From Phallusia fumigata (taxonomy: Eukaryota > Chordata > Ascidiacea > Phlebobranchia > Ascidiidae), in NCBI GenBank assembly GCA_008931825.1, contig QXVZ01029387.1, positions 1 to 64,000 on the forward strand: a stretch of 64,000 nucleotides of DNA, given 5' to 3'. This document shows positions 1 to 12,125 of this stretch, piece by piece (position 1 is the first letter of the stretch; each line of letters opens with the position of its first letter). The notes beneath the pieces were generated by a model. It was not told the origin of the DNA, ran no database searches, and worked only from the letters and a program-made list of their open reading frames with translations. Both the position numbers and the translations under genes were made by a program.

Positions 1-280
1 GGTAAATTTACAGTGTAAAGGAAGAATTTTATGCTTGAGTCGGTAGTTGAAGGTTTTTATGTAGTTGGGGAGGGCAGGGTGATGAATTAGGTTCCAGTCT
101 GTCGGGTTTAATGGGTCGGAATTAGGGTTTACGATTCGGCTGTAGAGGGGTTTAGTTTTTGGAGAGAGAAGTTCGAATTGGGTGGGATTGAGACGGGTTG
201 CATCATGGGTAATTGTACTTCTGTGGATGTTAAGCAGTTTGTTGATTCTCAGAAATATTTTGAAAAATATGGTAAGTTTT
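1..280 (-). mobile_element. LINE ORF2 C-terminal fragment
   Basis: Read on the minus strand, one open frame runs through nearly the whole stretch and carries the pattern seen after the reverse transcriptase of many non-LTR retrotransposons: a helix rich in Leu/Ile, a K-x-L-Y-x-x-I block, then W-x-L-x-x-x-P-x-L-P followed by F-x-Y-R-L-x-H-K-I-L-P, like the zf-RVT region. It continues past the left window edge. It probably belongs to the same element type as the RT piece at 962-1278 on the same strand, but the two are separated by unrelated sequence. Family (R1/Jockey/L1-like) cannot be decided by eye. Confidence 0.5.
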
Positions 281-474
281 CATAATCATAGATGCCTTAG
301 TTGCAAGCATCACACTCTTCTTCTTGAATCCTTACATTACTGAACTTTAGTTTCTACCACGTCTGGCTTCAGGCCATCTTTTGTTAATCAACTGCTTAAA
401 CAGGGCATTGAGTACCTTTTTGCCAATGTGGTGTGTAGCCTGGTTGGTACCACAGGCAGAAACACATGCAAAGT

Positions 475-961
475 TGTTGCTGTGTACTGTGGCATTTCAT
501 TTGTTTGCTTTATCTCTTTTGCTGGTTCCATGATATACTGCTCTATAAAATGAAGACAGGCATCCCCATTAATACACACATATACTTTTATATTCATAAT
601 AAAAACAACTCACAGCCTGTAACTGGATTCGCTGCATGAAATTAATTTGTGTGTATATATGTACATTATTACACACATAAACAATTTGTAACTGGGTTAT
701 GTTGTAATAAAAAACACAAATGCATCTAATTTGCCATGACAAAATAGTCACTATGCAGCTTTGCATTACCTGGATATAAAACGTACTAAATATTTCAATC
801 TTCGTCATGTTCCGACATGCAAGAAACAGAGCAAGTCTACAAGGCCGAGAATATAACCGCTTAGCAACAGCCGATGTTACGTCACGAAAAAACGCATTCC
901 GCCGCTGTGATTGGCTTAAAAAGTCCCATCTACGAAATGTATAACATTTTGGAAATATGCA
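475..961. repeat. Direct repeat, copy A
   Basis: This stretch recurs at 1280-1782 in the same orientation. Both copies share the block that contains the words tgttgctgtgtactgtggc, ttgctggttccatgatatac and the closing ggaaatatgca. Differences are scattered substitutions and small insertions or deletions. Copy B begins exactly after the single N at 1279, so the pair may be two haplotypes of one locus placed in tandem by the assembler rather than a genomic duplication. Confidence 0.8.
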
Positions 962-1278
962 GATCGGTGATGCGGGTGAATTGGATCATGGGTTATTAAT
1001 TTAAAGGAATGTGTTAGGGAATTGACGCCCGCCACCACTAGGGTGACGTCGTCTGCAAAGGCGATTGCTATGGGGGTGTTTTGGCATGGGGCTGGGGTCG
1101 GTGATATGGCTGGGTGGTGTTGAATGGCAACGAGTAGTGGGTCGACGGCAATCAGAAAGAGGGTCAGGCTTAGTGGATCACCTTGCCTAACACCTCTCCT
1201 GATCGGGAAACCCGTTGTGGAAAAACCATTGAGGAGGGTTCGTGAGGTTGCTGTAGATTGTAAAGAAAGAATATAGTT
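962..1278 (-). mobile_element. LINE reverse transcriptase fragment
   Basis: The minus strand encodes a recognisable piece of a non-LTR reverse transcriptase: F-P-I-R-R-G-V-R-Q-G-D-P-L-S (RT motif 4 region) followed about 40 residues later by A-F-A-D-D-V, the catalytic F/Y-x-D-D box of motif 5. The R-G-V-R-Q-G-D-P-L-S form is typical of LINE-type RTs rather than LTR elements. It is truncated on both sides (gap at 1279, repeat copy A at 961), so it is a dead fragment. No poly-A tail or target duplication is visible. Confidence 0.85.
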
Positions 1279-1279
1279 N
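1279..1279. other. Single-N assembly join
   Basis: One undetermined base. The right side starts at the first base of repeat copy B, while homologous copy A lies 0.3-0.8 kb to the left. This is what unmerged overlapping or allelic contigs look like. Confidence 0.7.
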
Positions 1280-1782
1280 TGTTGCTGTGTACTGTGGCAT
1301 TTCATCACATGTAGCTTGTTTTTTGTTTGCTTTATCTCTTTTGCTGGTTCCATGATATACTGCTCAATAACATGAAGACATACCCATTAATACACACATA
1401 TACTTTTATATTCATAATAAAAACAAGCCTGTAACTGGTTTCGCTGCATGAAATTATTTTGTGATGTGAATATATGTACATTATTACACACATTAACAAT
1501 TGTAACTGGGTTATGTTGTAATAAAAAAACAAATGCATCTAATTTGCCACCACAAAATAGTCACTATACAGCTTTGAACAACATTACCTGGATATAAAAC
1601 GTACTAAATATTTCAATCTTCGTCATGTTCCGACATGCAAAAAACAGAGCAAGTCTACAAGGCCGAGAATATAACCGCTTAGCAACAGCCGATGTTACGT
1701 CACGAAAACCCGCAAAATTCCGCCGCTGTGATTGGCTTAAAAAGTCCCATCTACGAAATGTATGACATTTTGGAAATATGCA
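1280..1782. repeat. Direct repeat, copy B
   Basis: Second copy of the 475-961 repeat, starting immediately after the N. It ends at the same word (ggaaatatgca) after which the two copies diverge completely. Confidence 0.8.
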
Positions 1783-4700
1783 CTCGGTTTTTAAAATTTC
1801 TGACTATATTTCTAACTGTAATAATTTGCGTGTATGTTGTTAACTACCGTAAAGCAACAATGACTAAAGTCCTAAAGCCGTCACAAAGCGCGACCCCGAT
1901 TTACACAGGGCTCAATATCCTATTTTAAATTGTCCATCAGATGGCGGTAACTTTGCATCCAGTCTGTACTTGATACGTCACGCGCCTATGACAATACGTT
2001 ATAGTGTCCTTTTTCCATTAACATTGTATGATTGTGAGCGGTTGTCGTTGGAGCCCAATACAGTGCTTTGCCGAATCCTGTTGACTGGTTTAATGACTAG
2101 AAATGGGCCAGAACGGCAAGTGTTCTGTTCGCCGTCTCAGTATCCTCGCAATACTCTGCTCAACCGGGCAACCGCGGAGTACTATGACCTCATTTTTTAA
2201 GCTTTGAGACTAAATTTTTTCCCTCTTGACTATTCAGGAAGGTGCGTTTATGTAAAAATATTGCGAGTGTGAGTGTCGAGCATCAAAAACGGAAAGGCTC
2301 GGTACCGAGTACTCGGACACTGGCTCGGTTCGACCCGTCCCAATTAATGGCATCCTGTGATCTTTCTAAATTTGGCTGTTTACTGACAACAAACACCTTG
2401 GTTCGCAATATCCAAAACAAGCCAAAAAAATTTCAATTCTGTTACAGTGCGTTGCGCTCTCTTAAAATCGATTAACATTTGCTTTTGTAAACACCCGATT
2501 TGCAGCATCACACAAAAGTTTAGATTGTACAGCTCTTGGCTGTTGTGTGTCTATTTTTCTGTATTTCTATGAAATTATAACAGACAGCTATCACTTGTTC
2601 GTACGTTCAACCAACTTAGCCTCAAGTTAAGTGGTTCTGCAGGGCCGTACACCTAGACGATTGCGTGCATTGTCGCCTAGGTGATATCAATTAGCAAACA
2701 TTGCTTTGGTCTGATTCGATTAATTATTATCATTGGCATTGCTAGCTACAACAGCTTTCGTTTTGAGCAAAACTTCACATTCAGTCCCATAGAATTTATT
2801 TTAGCTAATGACACCGTGGTTTCTTTCCTTAAATACAAAAGTTCAAAAGATGTCGAAGTGTAAATGTACCAAGGCGTTTCGTGCACAGGCTATTCCGAGC
2901 ACCTCAGCCAGCAGGTGTGCAAACGTAGCAAAATGTGATACGACACAAAAAGGCACAATAATACCCAGAAAACTTGCCCCAAACACTGCTTGATACCGAG
3001 ACATTTTGCGTAGTTGAGGCAACGAGACGGATGTTGATAATATGGAAATCTTTACATGAAGTTTTGTGCAAACGTGTTTAAGTTTCTAGTTGACTTATCT
3101 GTGATGTCATAAGAGACATCTCAATGCCTTTTGTCGATAAACGAAAACGTTCGTAACACTTTCAATCATCATGTCATGGTGTGTTAAAACTAAGTAGGTA
3201 TGCTACAAAAAGTAACTTCGTTTTTGTATGTATAGGACAATGAAGACAAGAAAAAAGAAATGAGGTTGGTGTTTGTTATTGGGGTTTCCGTAAGATACGT
3301 TTTTTTGTAAATTGCTTTTGGTTTGTATCGTATTCTTGCTTGATATGTAGTACAGTTTATAGCCACTGACAAAATGCACAGAGAACACCTTTAAACTGCG
3401 GGTTGCGAGGCTTTTAGTTCACGTGAAATGTATGCAAGACATAGGAAAATAACCTTTCCAGTTGTTTCAAACCCGGAAAGACTAAATAATACCACTAAAA
3501 TTAATGGCATCGCGTTTGATGAGGTTTTATTAACACCAGCGTTTCTTTGCTGATAAGGTCCTTCACTCGTTTCGAATATTTGTTTTAGTTTTACAACAGT
3601 ACAATATGAAACTAATCCAATATATACACAACAGTTGTCTTGACATGTTTAAATATTTACAGTTAGGGAAAGCCTGCCTTTTGTTGAACTTTTGTGACGC
3701 ATGTAGCCAGAGTCTACTCAACAAAGCGAGACACTTGACACCGCACAAACCAGGTGCTATGGTCTCCATTGAATTGGGAAAACGTTTCAACCAAATTCAG
3801 TATTACGCTAACAGGCTACTCGAGCTAAACGCTAAAGCACTGTATACAGGCGAGTGTTTACCTGTATATTGGGCTTTGTTTATTTTTTGCTATCAGAAAG
3901 CAAATCCTGTGAGACTAATAACAAACAGAGGCACCAAAAGAAGTTTCGCTTTAAACACCGTGGCGTTTCAAGGGTTTTGTGCGCACAAGTAGCGACAATG
4001 GAGTAGTCTGTCTGCAGTTGGCAAACAATCAGGGTTGGAACAATTGTGAAATGTTTGCTAGTTATTTTATGACTTTGATTGATACCTGATATACAACAGC
4101 AAACAATTGATATCGCGGCACGCGATATTGGTTTAGCTCTCTGTGTAATTTGCAAATCGAAAAAGCCCTACTGGGCGCCGAGAGGCCAGCAGTTGGTGTT
4201 GCTGTTTCGGCTTACGCGTCGGTAATTTTGAATAGCCGTAAAATTTGTTACCTGTCACAGTCAAAATGATCACTTTTCATAGTTTATTGAAAGTTTGTAT
4301 GTGTGAAATACATATTTTGGCTGTTAGCAAAAAATGACGGCAGCTGGCATCCATATATCAGATCAGTCTATTTGCATTCGTTGAACGCGTAATATCCGAC
4401 AGGCAGCTGGTGTAATTATAAAACCTGCTGGGAGAAAAGGGCAATAAAAGATCAGAAAAGTAATGTATGTTTACGACATCGATATTCAATGTTTGCATCG
4501 ATTACATAGATGTAATATGTCGTATATTTTGTCTGCTCGATAGAAACAAGTCAGACCTACGGCAAAATCAGAATGCTTTCGAAAGTGAGTAGAAACACGT
4601 CGAAAAGTGCAGCGATTTTATCTTTTAAATTCCGTTGACAGCGTACAAATACTCAGACACGATAAATTCTAGTCTTCAAAGTGGAGGTCATAGTTGTTGG

Positions 4701-4868
4701 CAATAGGAGTCTGTTTACCTTAAAGCAACACGACCTACCATAACTCAGTGCAGGTCCGTCGGCAATCAATGCCCAATTTGTAACTTAATGTTTCTTTGTG
4801 CAGGTTGGATGTGAATTAACAATAAAGTTTGTACACGTCTGTAACATTTGCACAACCTTCTTCAAGCT
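1783..4868. other. Intergenic, no supported gene
   Basis: Short open frames occur on both strands (the longest is 128 codons at 3606-3992 on the plus strand), but none has recognisable motifs, a supporting splice pattern or a signal sequence. A 53-codon minus-strand frame at 2843-3004 encodes a hydrophobic peptide with a clean ATG and is the only one worth noting. The 5' untranslated region and promoter of the KY-like gene should lie near the right end. Confidence 0.5.
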
Positions 4869-7800
4869 ATGGGCTGTGCCACTAGCAAGGCAACCAACCT
4901 TGTCCAGCAGGTGAGTTACTAGATTTTTTTCTCGGATCTGTCTGATGTACACCCTGTCTGATCGGGTTGCTTGTCGTATGACGTCATATGCCACGCAACA
5001 GTCGGTTTTAAAGACCTCGCCTCTCCTTAGGAAACTTGCCAAAGCGGTAAATCGTTCAGACAGTGCAAACAACTCGTTAAAATGAGGTTAGCCTCCACAG
5101 GACACAAGTGGAATGTGAACGATTTGTGCATTGGTAAGACCCGTCTGATATAGTTTTGTGTATTTTTTAACCTAAAGTAGTGTGATTGACGACCCTAACG
5201 GTAGGAGCACAATTTAAAAGAAATGTGTACTTTAATATTGAGTAACAACTGATCAATTTAATTGTATTGTTAGTTAAGTATTTTACAGTAGTTAAAAACA
5301 GACTTAAAACGATAACTATACGGTTGTTTATTGTCATGTTTATCGTAGTCGATTAGGAAGCTAAGAGTGATTAAGTGTTGCTATCACACTGTCCAGGTTG
5401 TCATGAGAAACTTTTGTAAATTGTACACGCACTGGTGTAAGGTTACCTGCAGATGTAGTCTCGACAAGAGATTCCCTTTGTAGTAGTTGCTTCACACAAG
5501 ACTGGGGGTAAAGTCAAACACTTGCGCAAGTCGCGTGACAGTATGTTTGATAAATTATCCTGCTCAATTCAGCAATTGCGTGCGAAGGGCCCGTGTATTG
5601 ATCGTAATTCGTCTGTGAATAATTTTAGGGCAAAATCCGCAACCTTGCTTACTCTACCCTTTATAGTATTCTAATATATCTGCGCATCACAAATTTTCGT
5701 GCGCGCATTCACAAGGTTTTTTCGTATACTTTACGTGTATATTGCTCGATAAAAAGTTTCAAAACAGAACTTTTATTAAATTACTTTCCCTTACCTTCAA
5801 AAGTTTACGGGTAAAGTCCTCCGTTCACAATGAGGTGACAGCAGTTATTCGTTTCCATAATTAATGCCGAAAGAAGATTTGGCTTTGCGCAAATTTGCTG
5901 ACCTCGTCTACTTTAATTTTGTTGGACACATGGATTTCTACTCGCTTTAACATGTTTCTAAGTGGCACTGTAGAGTACGAAATGTGCTTGTACATTTTGT
6001 AACATTTCTATTTTGTCAGTCTGGTTGTGGTAATGAAAACTGTATTTTGACAGAAACCGGAATATTTTAATGGAATTAGTCAACACGACTTTAAACCTGC
6101 CCCACCTGAACTAATCATTTCCGACAACGACTTTCCGGAAAAAGACTTCGACTTAAAAAACCCTAAGAATGGAGAAGCAGCTCACCCAGTTAACTCAAGT
6201 AGCAATGATGATGTTTTTGTATTTTAATTTATGTTTGTTCAAGAGTTAACGTTAGACGGGTTATCACCAAGTTGCCAGCATGAAAAAAGTTTTCCAGGGG
6301 CAAAAGCTGTCACACGTCCATCATATTTTTACGTTTATTGCAAATGTTTTGGGGTACGAAATGCAATTACACCGGTTTGGTATTTGATATGTTTAAACTT
6401 CTAGAGTCGAATCGAAAGGGGATCGTAGCCAATAATCCTAATTCTCGTTTGGACACTGACCAATATCATTTGCATACATCACATAATAACAAAAACATAA
6501 TGCTTAAGGGGTGATCCAAATCACCAGTCGTTCCCACCTTTCGATAAAGTTTTTGGACTGGGTACTGTAATACATACAATATTCTACCAACCAGATACCT
6601 ACACGGAAATTGAAAACACAGAGAAAAGCGACGAATCAGATCATGAACAGCAAACAACACCGAAAGTGTCAAACACGACGATTTCTCAAGGTAGTGCAAG
6701 CACCAGTTAGTTAAGTTTGGTAAAAAAGCTTTTCCTCCACCTTTACTAAATTGCTTTGAAATTTAAAACCTGAATGCATTTTTAGCAACACCAAGACAAG
6801 CGGCCGTCATCGTTCCCCAGCAAGCAACCGAATCAGACATTCAGCAGCAGTTGGACGCTTTTAAGATGCAGCAAGAGATGTAAGACTTTTGTTTAAGTTA
6901 CCAATCGGGGTATTATAGTAAAGTACAAATACGACTTTAACGCGACAGTTATCTAATGTCCGTTTTAAAAAAACGTATTGTGTTTTGAATACTTAGCCTT
7001 TATAAAACCACATTTACGGCCGTAATATATAATTTTACATTGGGTGTTTTTGTTTGTTTTTAGCAATGCAGACAATCTCAACCAGCAACAACTGAGAAGC
7101 AAATTGGCACTTAAGGAAAAGTTGAAGCAGCGCAAACAGAAAAAGCTGGGCAACGAGGCGGGAGTTGTGGTTTGTGAACCTGAGGTAAACCAATCGTTCA
7201 CAATCGTGTAATTGCTGCAGGTAATGATTTACAGTCGTTACACCTTGTGAACATTTCTCAGGTCGCACCTGATGCTCAAGCTAATGTAGAATCGCTTGTT
7301 GACTCGAAAATCGACGAGGCCCCGAATCCCGCCGCCCCAACTACTTCAAAAGATGTTTTGTACAGGTTTGTTAGGTTTTGAGCAATTTATATTTTAAAAG
7401 TTAAGCCTGCCAAAGATGTCTGTATGAAATGGCCTATAAACTTGTATTATCGCAGCACATTTTCCGTTAGCTATTTCTTGTAACCAACGCAGTGGATAAC
7501 TAGAAGCCAAAAGCCGTTTACGTATACTGTAGTGTTTTTTGTGTGCCTACGTTGACCATTGTCATGCTATCTGTGCTTAAATCTGTGTTAAACTATTGTA
7601 CGGTTGATCACTGGTTGTATGACGTCACAAAGCGGTGTTCTAGATCGGTTCAAATCTCACGCGTTTCATGTGGAAATTACTGTGCTGTAATAGTGGTTGA
7701 GTTAATTTATGTTTTATCTTCTTTTGTGGTAGCGTTGGAAACTTATGAAAAGATGTTTACACCGAATCGTTCACTTAATTTACCTCCATTAATGTTGCAC

Positions 7801-10800
7801 TTCCAAAAATTACCGATGGCAAAACTGTTTAAAGTGTTCGTATTTTATCTGCAGTGACGACAACATTGCCCTATTTAATGATTTGGAGAAATACGCGGTG
7901 AGCCTGGAATCCAGTCACGTGACATTTGAAACCTTGATGAAAAACCTGTTCATCAGCGATCTATCAGACCTGGAGAAGGCAAGTTAATATGCGGAACAGC
8001 ACTCTTTTTTATATACAGCTCGGTTGTTCAAAAAACCCATGTCCACGAAGATCTTGGTCCCATGGCATTGTTTGTGCTCACAGATTGATACCGAAGTTTA
8101 TTGTTTTTATTTGACTCTGTCAGGTTCGAATCTTGTTTCATTGGATTACCGCACAAAACCTCAACTCGATCCAGTTTCCGCCATCGATGCCTGAAGATTC
8201 TCCACTCGCCTATTTGAAAGCGGTGAAGGATGACATCAAATCGTATGCGTCACTTTTTCAGCGCCTTTGCCAGTAAGCAAAGCTTCTAACTAAACAAGTT
8301 TGGGTCGTATACCCCACATAAACATTGGCAAACAAACGCTTTTCCCCGTCTTGGAATCTACTTAGAAAAATGAGCTCATTGCCTCATATTAAACGTACTT
8401 TTCCCAAGTACATGTTATCTCCATGAAAGCGCCAATTTTTCCTGCGCGTCTAAACGAAACATGCGTGCCCTTAATTGCCATGATAACGCGTGTTTTGATC
8501 TGTTTGCCATAATTTAGGCGTTGTTGTCACGAAAACCAACATCTATTTTTTGAAATTACCTTTGCCGGTCATACAGGTCAGGGAAATAGGATGCGGATGC
8601 CCAAATACTTTTGCCCAGGAACCTTTTTTTAACTGGGACGTTGCCAAAAGCCCTGGTCTGGAGTGTCTAAATATTTTTGTGTTTCAAGCGCGGCTGGTTT
8701 GCACGCCAAACTGGTTCAAGGCTATCTGAAGGGCTTGGGATATACCCCGGATTATATATTCTCGGGTGTCTCCGACCCATTGAGGGGAACATGGAACGCT
8801 GTGTTGATTGACAGACAGTGGAGACTAATCGATACGCACTGGGGAGCGAGACACGTGAACGGTTGGTAAAATATTAATTTCATTTGATAATAATTGTTTG
8901 CTTGATATTTAATTGCAAAAATCAATGAGGAAATTGGGAAATATAAGGTTAATATATAATGACCCAATAAATAAATCGACTTGAATGTAGAAATTGTACT
9001 GTTAAATGCTAGCTTCACTTTGGTTTTGGGGTTAGCGCTAACATGAACTAAACTTGTATCGTCAGTTTGATGTTAATTAGGTTTACTGAGATTAAAATGA
9101 TACACGATACTGATCACTCAACTGTAAAGTAGCGCAAATTTGGACCTGCTATAATTGGTCGGTTTTTACGAATGTTAGAGTTTCTTTTAAAATTGCAAGA
9201 TTTGACACAACTTTAAATGCTTTTTCACATTGCACTGTGCAGAAGAAAACACTGTTTCGCGTGAGAAGTGGCAAACAGAATATCGATACGAAGAGCATTA
9301 TTTCCTTACCGATCCGGATATGCTGATCAACACTCACTTTCCTGATGACAAAGCGTGGCAACTGTTACCCAAACCTATTACCCTCGACCAATTTCAGGTA
9401 CACCCTAATGCAACCGGTCATTGGGACCTTTACCGCAATGCTTTTAACAGTAGTATTGCGTATAGATTGTTTTAGGTATTCTCTTCAATAATTTTTTTTA
9501 TTTTTTAACAGACTACGATCAAGCAGTGGCCCTTATACTACAAACTCAAGCTCACGCAAAACTCGCACCAAACTGGCGTCATCTCTGCAGACGAACACGG
9601 CTACGTACAAATAAAACTGGGGGTTTCCCTTTTCGGGCGAGCTGATGCAAAGTTCAAAGGTGAACTACGTCACCGGGAGAGGACAGGCAATTCACCTGAT
9701 CTGCAGCAATACGTAATGCACCATTCCAAACCTGATGTTGAGGTTGGTAAAATTGTGCAGTTATTTTAATAGTAAGGAATTTGAGGAAATAACTAGCATG
9801 TGTTTGCCAAAAACTCAAGCAATATGAGATTGCGAACATAATTATTTGTACAAAAGTTGTACAAGAAACTGCTTTTGCAACCGTCTTTGTCCGGGCATTT
9901 TACGGGACATTCGAGGGGGAATCGAAAGTTTTTAACTTGTTCTCTAATGTTTAGCAATTGGCAACGATATATCTAGAAGAGTTTGTATGACTGCAAAGAT
10001 GTTGCAATCGATACTAAGGAAATGAATTTAACCAGGTGTGCGCTTAGTGCTTCAGTGTTTTTATATTTTTTCACAGATATTCGAAATCTTTTTACCTTCG
10101 CCGGGCAAATTTCTGTTTAAAGTGTTTGGCTTGTCGTCGAAGTTCAGTGAAGACGAACTTTTCACCAACATTTGTCTCTACCAAATAGAATGCCCGAAAA
10201 TCAAATCCCCTCCTGCAACAAGCTATCATCCACCTTTTCCTGTCGTTAACTTTTGCTACGGGCCCAGCAAAACGATGCACGACCTTGGCTTGGAGGCTAA
10301 AAGTCATCTCGGCCCGGTTGTTCAGTGTGATGAGAAAGGCGAGGCGAAGATTGTTCTGTCTTTGCCAAAGGGTAAAACAAAGTTGAGCTTTTCTCAAGAT
10401 TTGCAGGATCTCAATCTGAAGCCATTCCCAAACTCTGCTATCCATTGCCTTGTCCCTGACCAAAGCAACCCTAAATTGAACCAGTTGGCAGTTCACGTGC
10501 GTGTTCCGTACGATGGCAACTTCGTCGTGTCCTTGTATTGCGGACAAAACAACGAATCTGGGCCAGGGAGCCTTTCCGCTTTTTGTCACTACCTAGTCAC
10601 GTCAAGCAAACTGGGAAAAACGCCTGTAAATCTATTTCCCGATGTTCCAAACGGAACTTTAGGCAAAGTGGAGCCGACATTTTCCGATCTGGGCATGGAT
10701 TTGGTTTCTAGTTCTGGTGGTGACATGGAATTTTGGCTCAAACCCGACGCTAAGGGCGAATCTCACTTTACATTCACGCACAGTCAACCGCTGGTCCTAA

Positions 10801-11780
10801 TTGCCAATCTTCTTTCTTCTTCCGCGACCCACGATGACTTTGTGACGGTTTTAACAGACGGAACGTCATCTACAGTTCTGATCCGTACTCCACCCAACGC
10901 CACCGCTGGTGAAATTCTTTTGCTTAAGTTGTACGCAGCGCCAATTCAACAAGCCAAAGGCTTGCCGTGCGCTTTCACAGCGTTCGTTACGTGTACACCA
11001 TCGACGCAGCCTACATCACCACCGCCACAGTCGTCCAACCGAATCTGGGGTCCTTACGGTGATCGATTTTACGCTTGTGGTGTTAAGAAAGTTGACTTCC
11101 GAAATTCGACTTCGGCAATCGCATCAACAACACAAGCGTTTTCAGGAACTTCGCCTTTTAGGTGTTACAAAGGCGGTGCTGACTTTGAATTAGCGATGAC
11201 GCACGATTCTCCGTTGTTGCTAAAGCCACGTTTATCGAAAATTGACGGATTTCAGTCCACCGAGTTGGAAGGCTTTGCTTTTGTTTCGAAAACCTCTACA
11301 ACAGAAAGCGTCATTCATGCGCGATTTACAGAGGCTGGCGTGTACTCTTTGTCTGTCTTCGGCGAGTCTGTGGCTGACAACAGGGGCCAGCTCTCCCCTT
11401 TGCACAATACCCTCGTACAGGTCGACAGTCCCAGTCAATGCAAAGTTCCGTTTCCAACGTCTCTCAACGTTTGGACGATGAGCTCTGTCCACCTTGTCCA
11501 ACCTCTCCAAGCCGAAATTCCAAGGAACGTCCCAACTGATATTAAACTGTCACTAGGTCGGTACCAGCAAACAGAAGGCCAGTTCGTCACCGCTCCATAT
11601 CACAGAGTGTTACTTCTGATCGATGACGTCACCCCGCAGGAGCCGGTAGCATCCGCAAATTGCGAATACGAATGGAGTTACATTGCGGGGCCTGGGGAAA
11701 AAAAGGTTGGGGTGATTGTGCAGTCCAGCGAGAGCAACCAGTCAATGAACTATGCCCTGCAGTTTTCTATCACCGACTAA
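4869..11780 (+). CDS. Kyphoscoliosis peptidase/hillarin-like protein
   Basis: Twelve exons: 4869-4910, 6054-6198, 6595-6690, 6786-6879, 7064-7184, 7262-7365, 7855-7978, 8124-8272, 8689-8861, 9243-9397, 9512-9742 and 10077-11780. They join in phase to about 1045 residues. The start MGCATSKATNLVQQ is an N-myristoylation/palmitoylation-type N-terminus. A polar Gln/Lys-rich linker (about 15-200) precedes a transglutaminase-like core (about 240-345: VRILFHWIT, YASLFQRLC, VQGYLKGLGY, TWNAVLID, WRLIDTHWG), then the family signature FLTDPDMLINTHFPDD...WQLL and a long C-terminal beta-rich region with KY-type repeats encoded by the 1.7 kb last exon. Known relatives act at the muscle Z-disc or as cytoskeletal adaptors. 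The Cys position of the catalytic triad reads Ile280 and the His position Gly325; Asp340 is kept, so it is probably a non-enzymatic scaffold. Intron 7 uses a GC donor (7979). Exon 2's donor choice is my inference from phase. Confidence 0.88.
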
Positions 11781-11981
11781 GCACTTTTTTGTTATTGAAG
11801 ATTCAAAGTTCCGGTTTTGTAAATCGTCGCTCAATGCAAGACAGTGTTGTTTGTTACGTTGTAATGCACTTTGATTGTTTTTTTGTGTACTTGGCTATGT
11901 TTTTGCACTTTACCTGAAAATACGCTTAAATACTTATTGTTTTGCCATTTGCATTCGCGCTTTAATTTTTAAAAAGGCTAT

Positions 11982-11987
11982 AATAAA
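11982..11987 (+). promoter_or_regulatory. Poly(A) signal of the KY-like gene
   Basis: An AATAAA hexamer about 200 bases after the stop codon, followed by a T/G-rich stretch (ttttcaaatgtctgtgtg). This is the only canonical hexamer close to the gene's end. Confidence 0.6.
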
Positions 11988-12004
11988 GGTTTTCAAATGT
12001 CTGT

Positions 12005-12125
12005 GTGCTCCACTTAAAGTGGATGCAAATTTTCAGCGCCCAAACCCCAGTAAATGAAAAGACATTAAATGATTTGTGTGTTTGCTGGGGCGTGCAAGAC
12101 GCTATTTGCGCTGAGAATATGGATT
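12005..12125 (+). repeat. Dispersed repeat related to the 56.3 kb fold-back
   Basis: About 120 bases resemble 56566-56682 in the same orientation: gctccactt, gcaaattttcagcgccc, then tttgctggggcgtgc followed by a diverged form of the fold-back arm. The matching left arm is not seen here, so this is a half copy or a decayed one. It sits just past the poly(A) signal of the KY-like gene. Confidence 0.6.

Noticed and set aside
208-273. Plus-strand start-like MGNCTSVDVKQFVDSQKYF ending at a GTAAG donor, resembling a myristoylated first exon
   Set aside because: The opposite strand carries a continuous LINE ORF2 frame with recognisable conserved blocks over the same bases, which explains the openness better; no downstream exon was found.
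2843-3004. 53-codon hydrophobic minus-strand frame with its own ATG
   Set aside because: No recognisable family, no splice or homology support; could be chance. Kept only as a note.
3606-3992. 128-codon plus-strand open frame
   Set aside because: No motifs, no signal peptide and no neighbouring exons; length is within chance for a sequence of this size.
7620-7670. B-box-like ggttcaaatctc resembling a tRNA T-loop
   Set aside because: No paired T-stem or tRNA fold around it.
7543-7857. 104-codon frame in intron 6 of the KY-like gene
   Set aside because: Lies wholly between well-phased exons of the KY-like gene and has no recognisable content.
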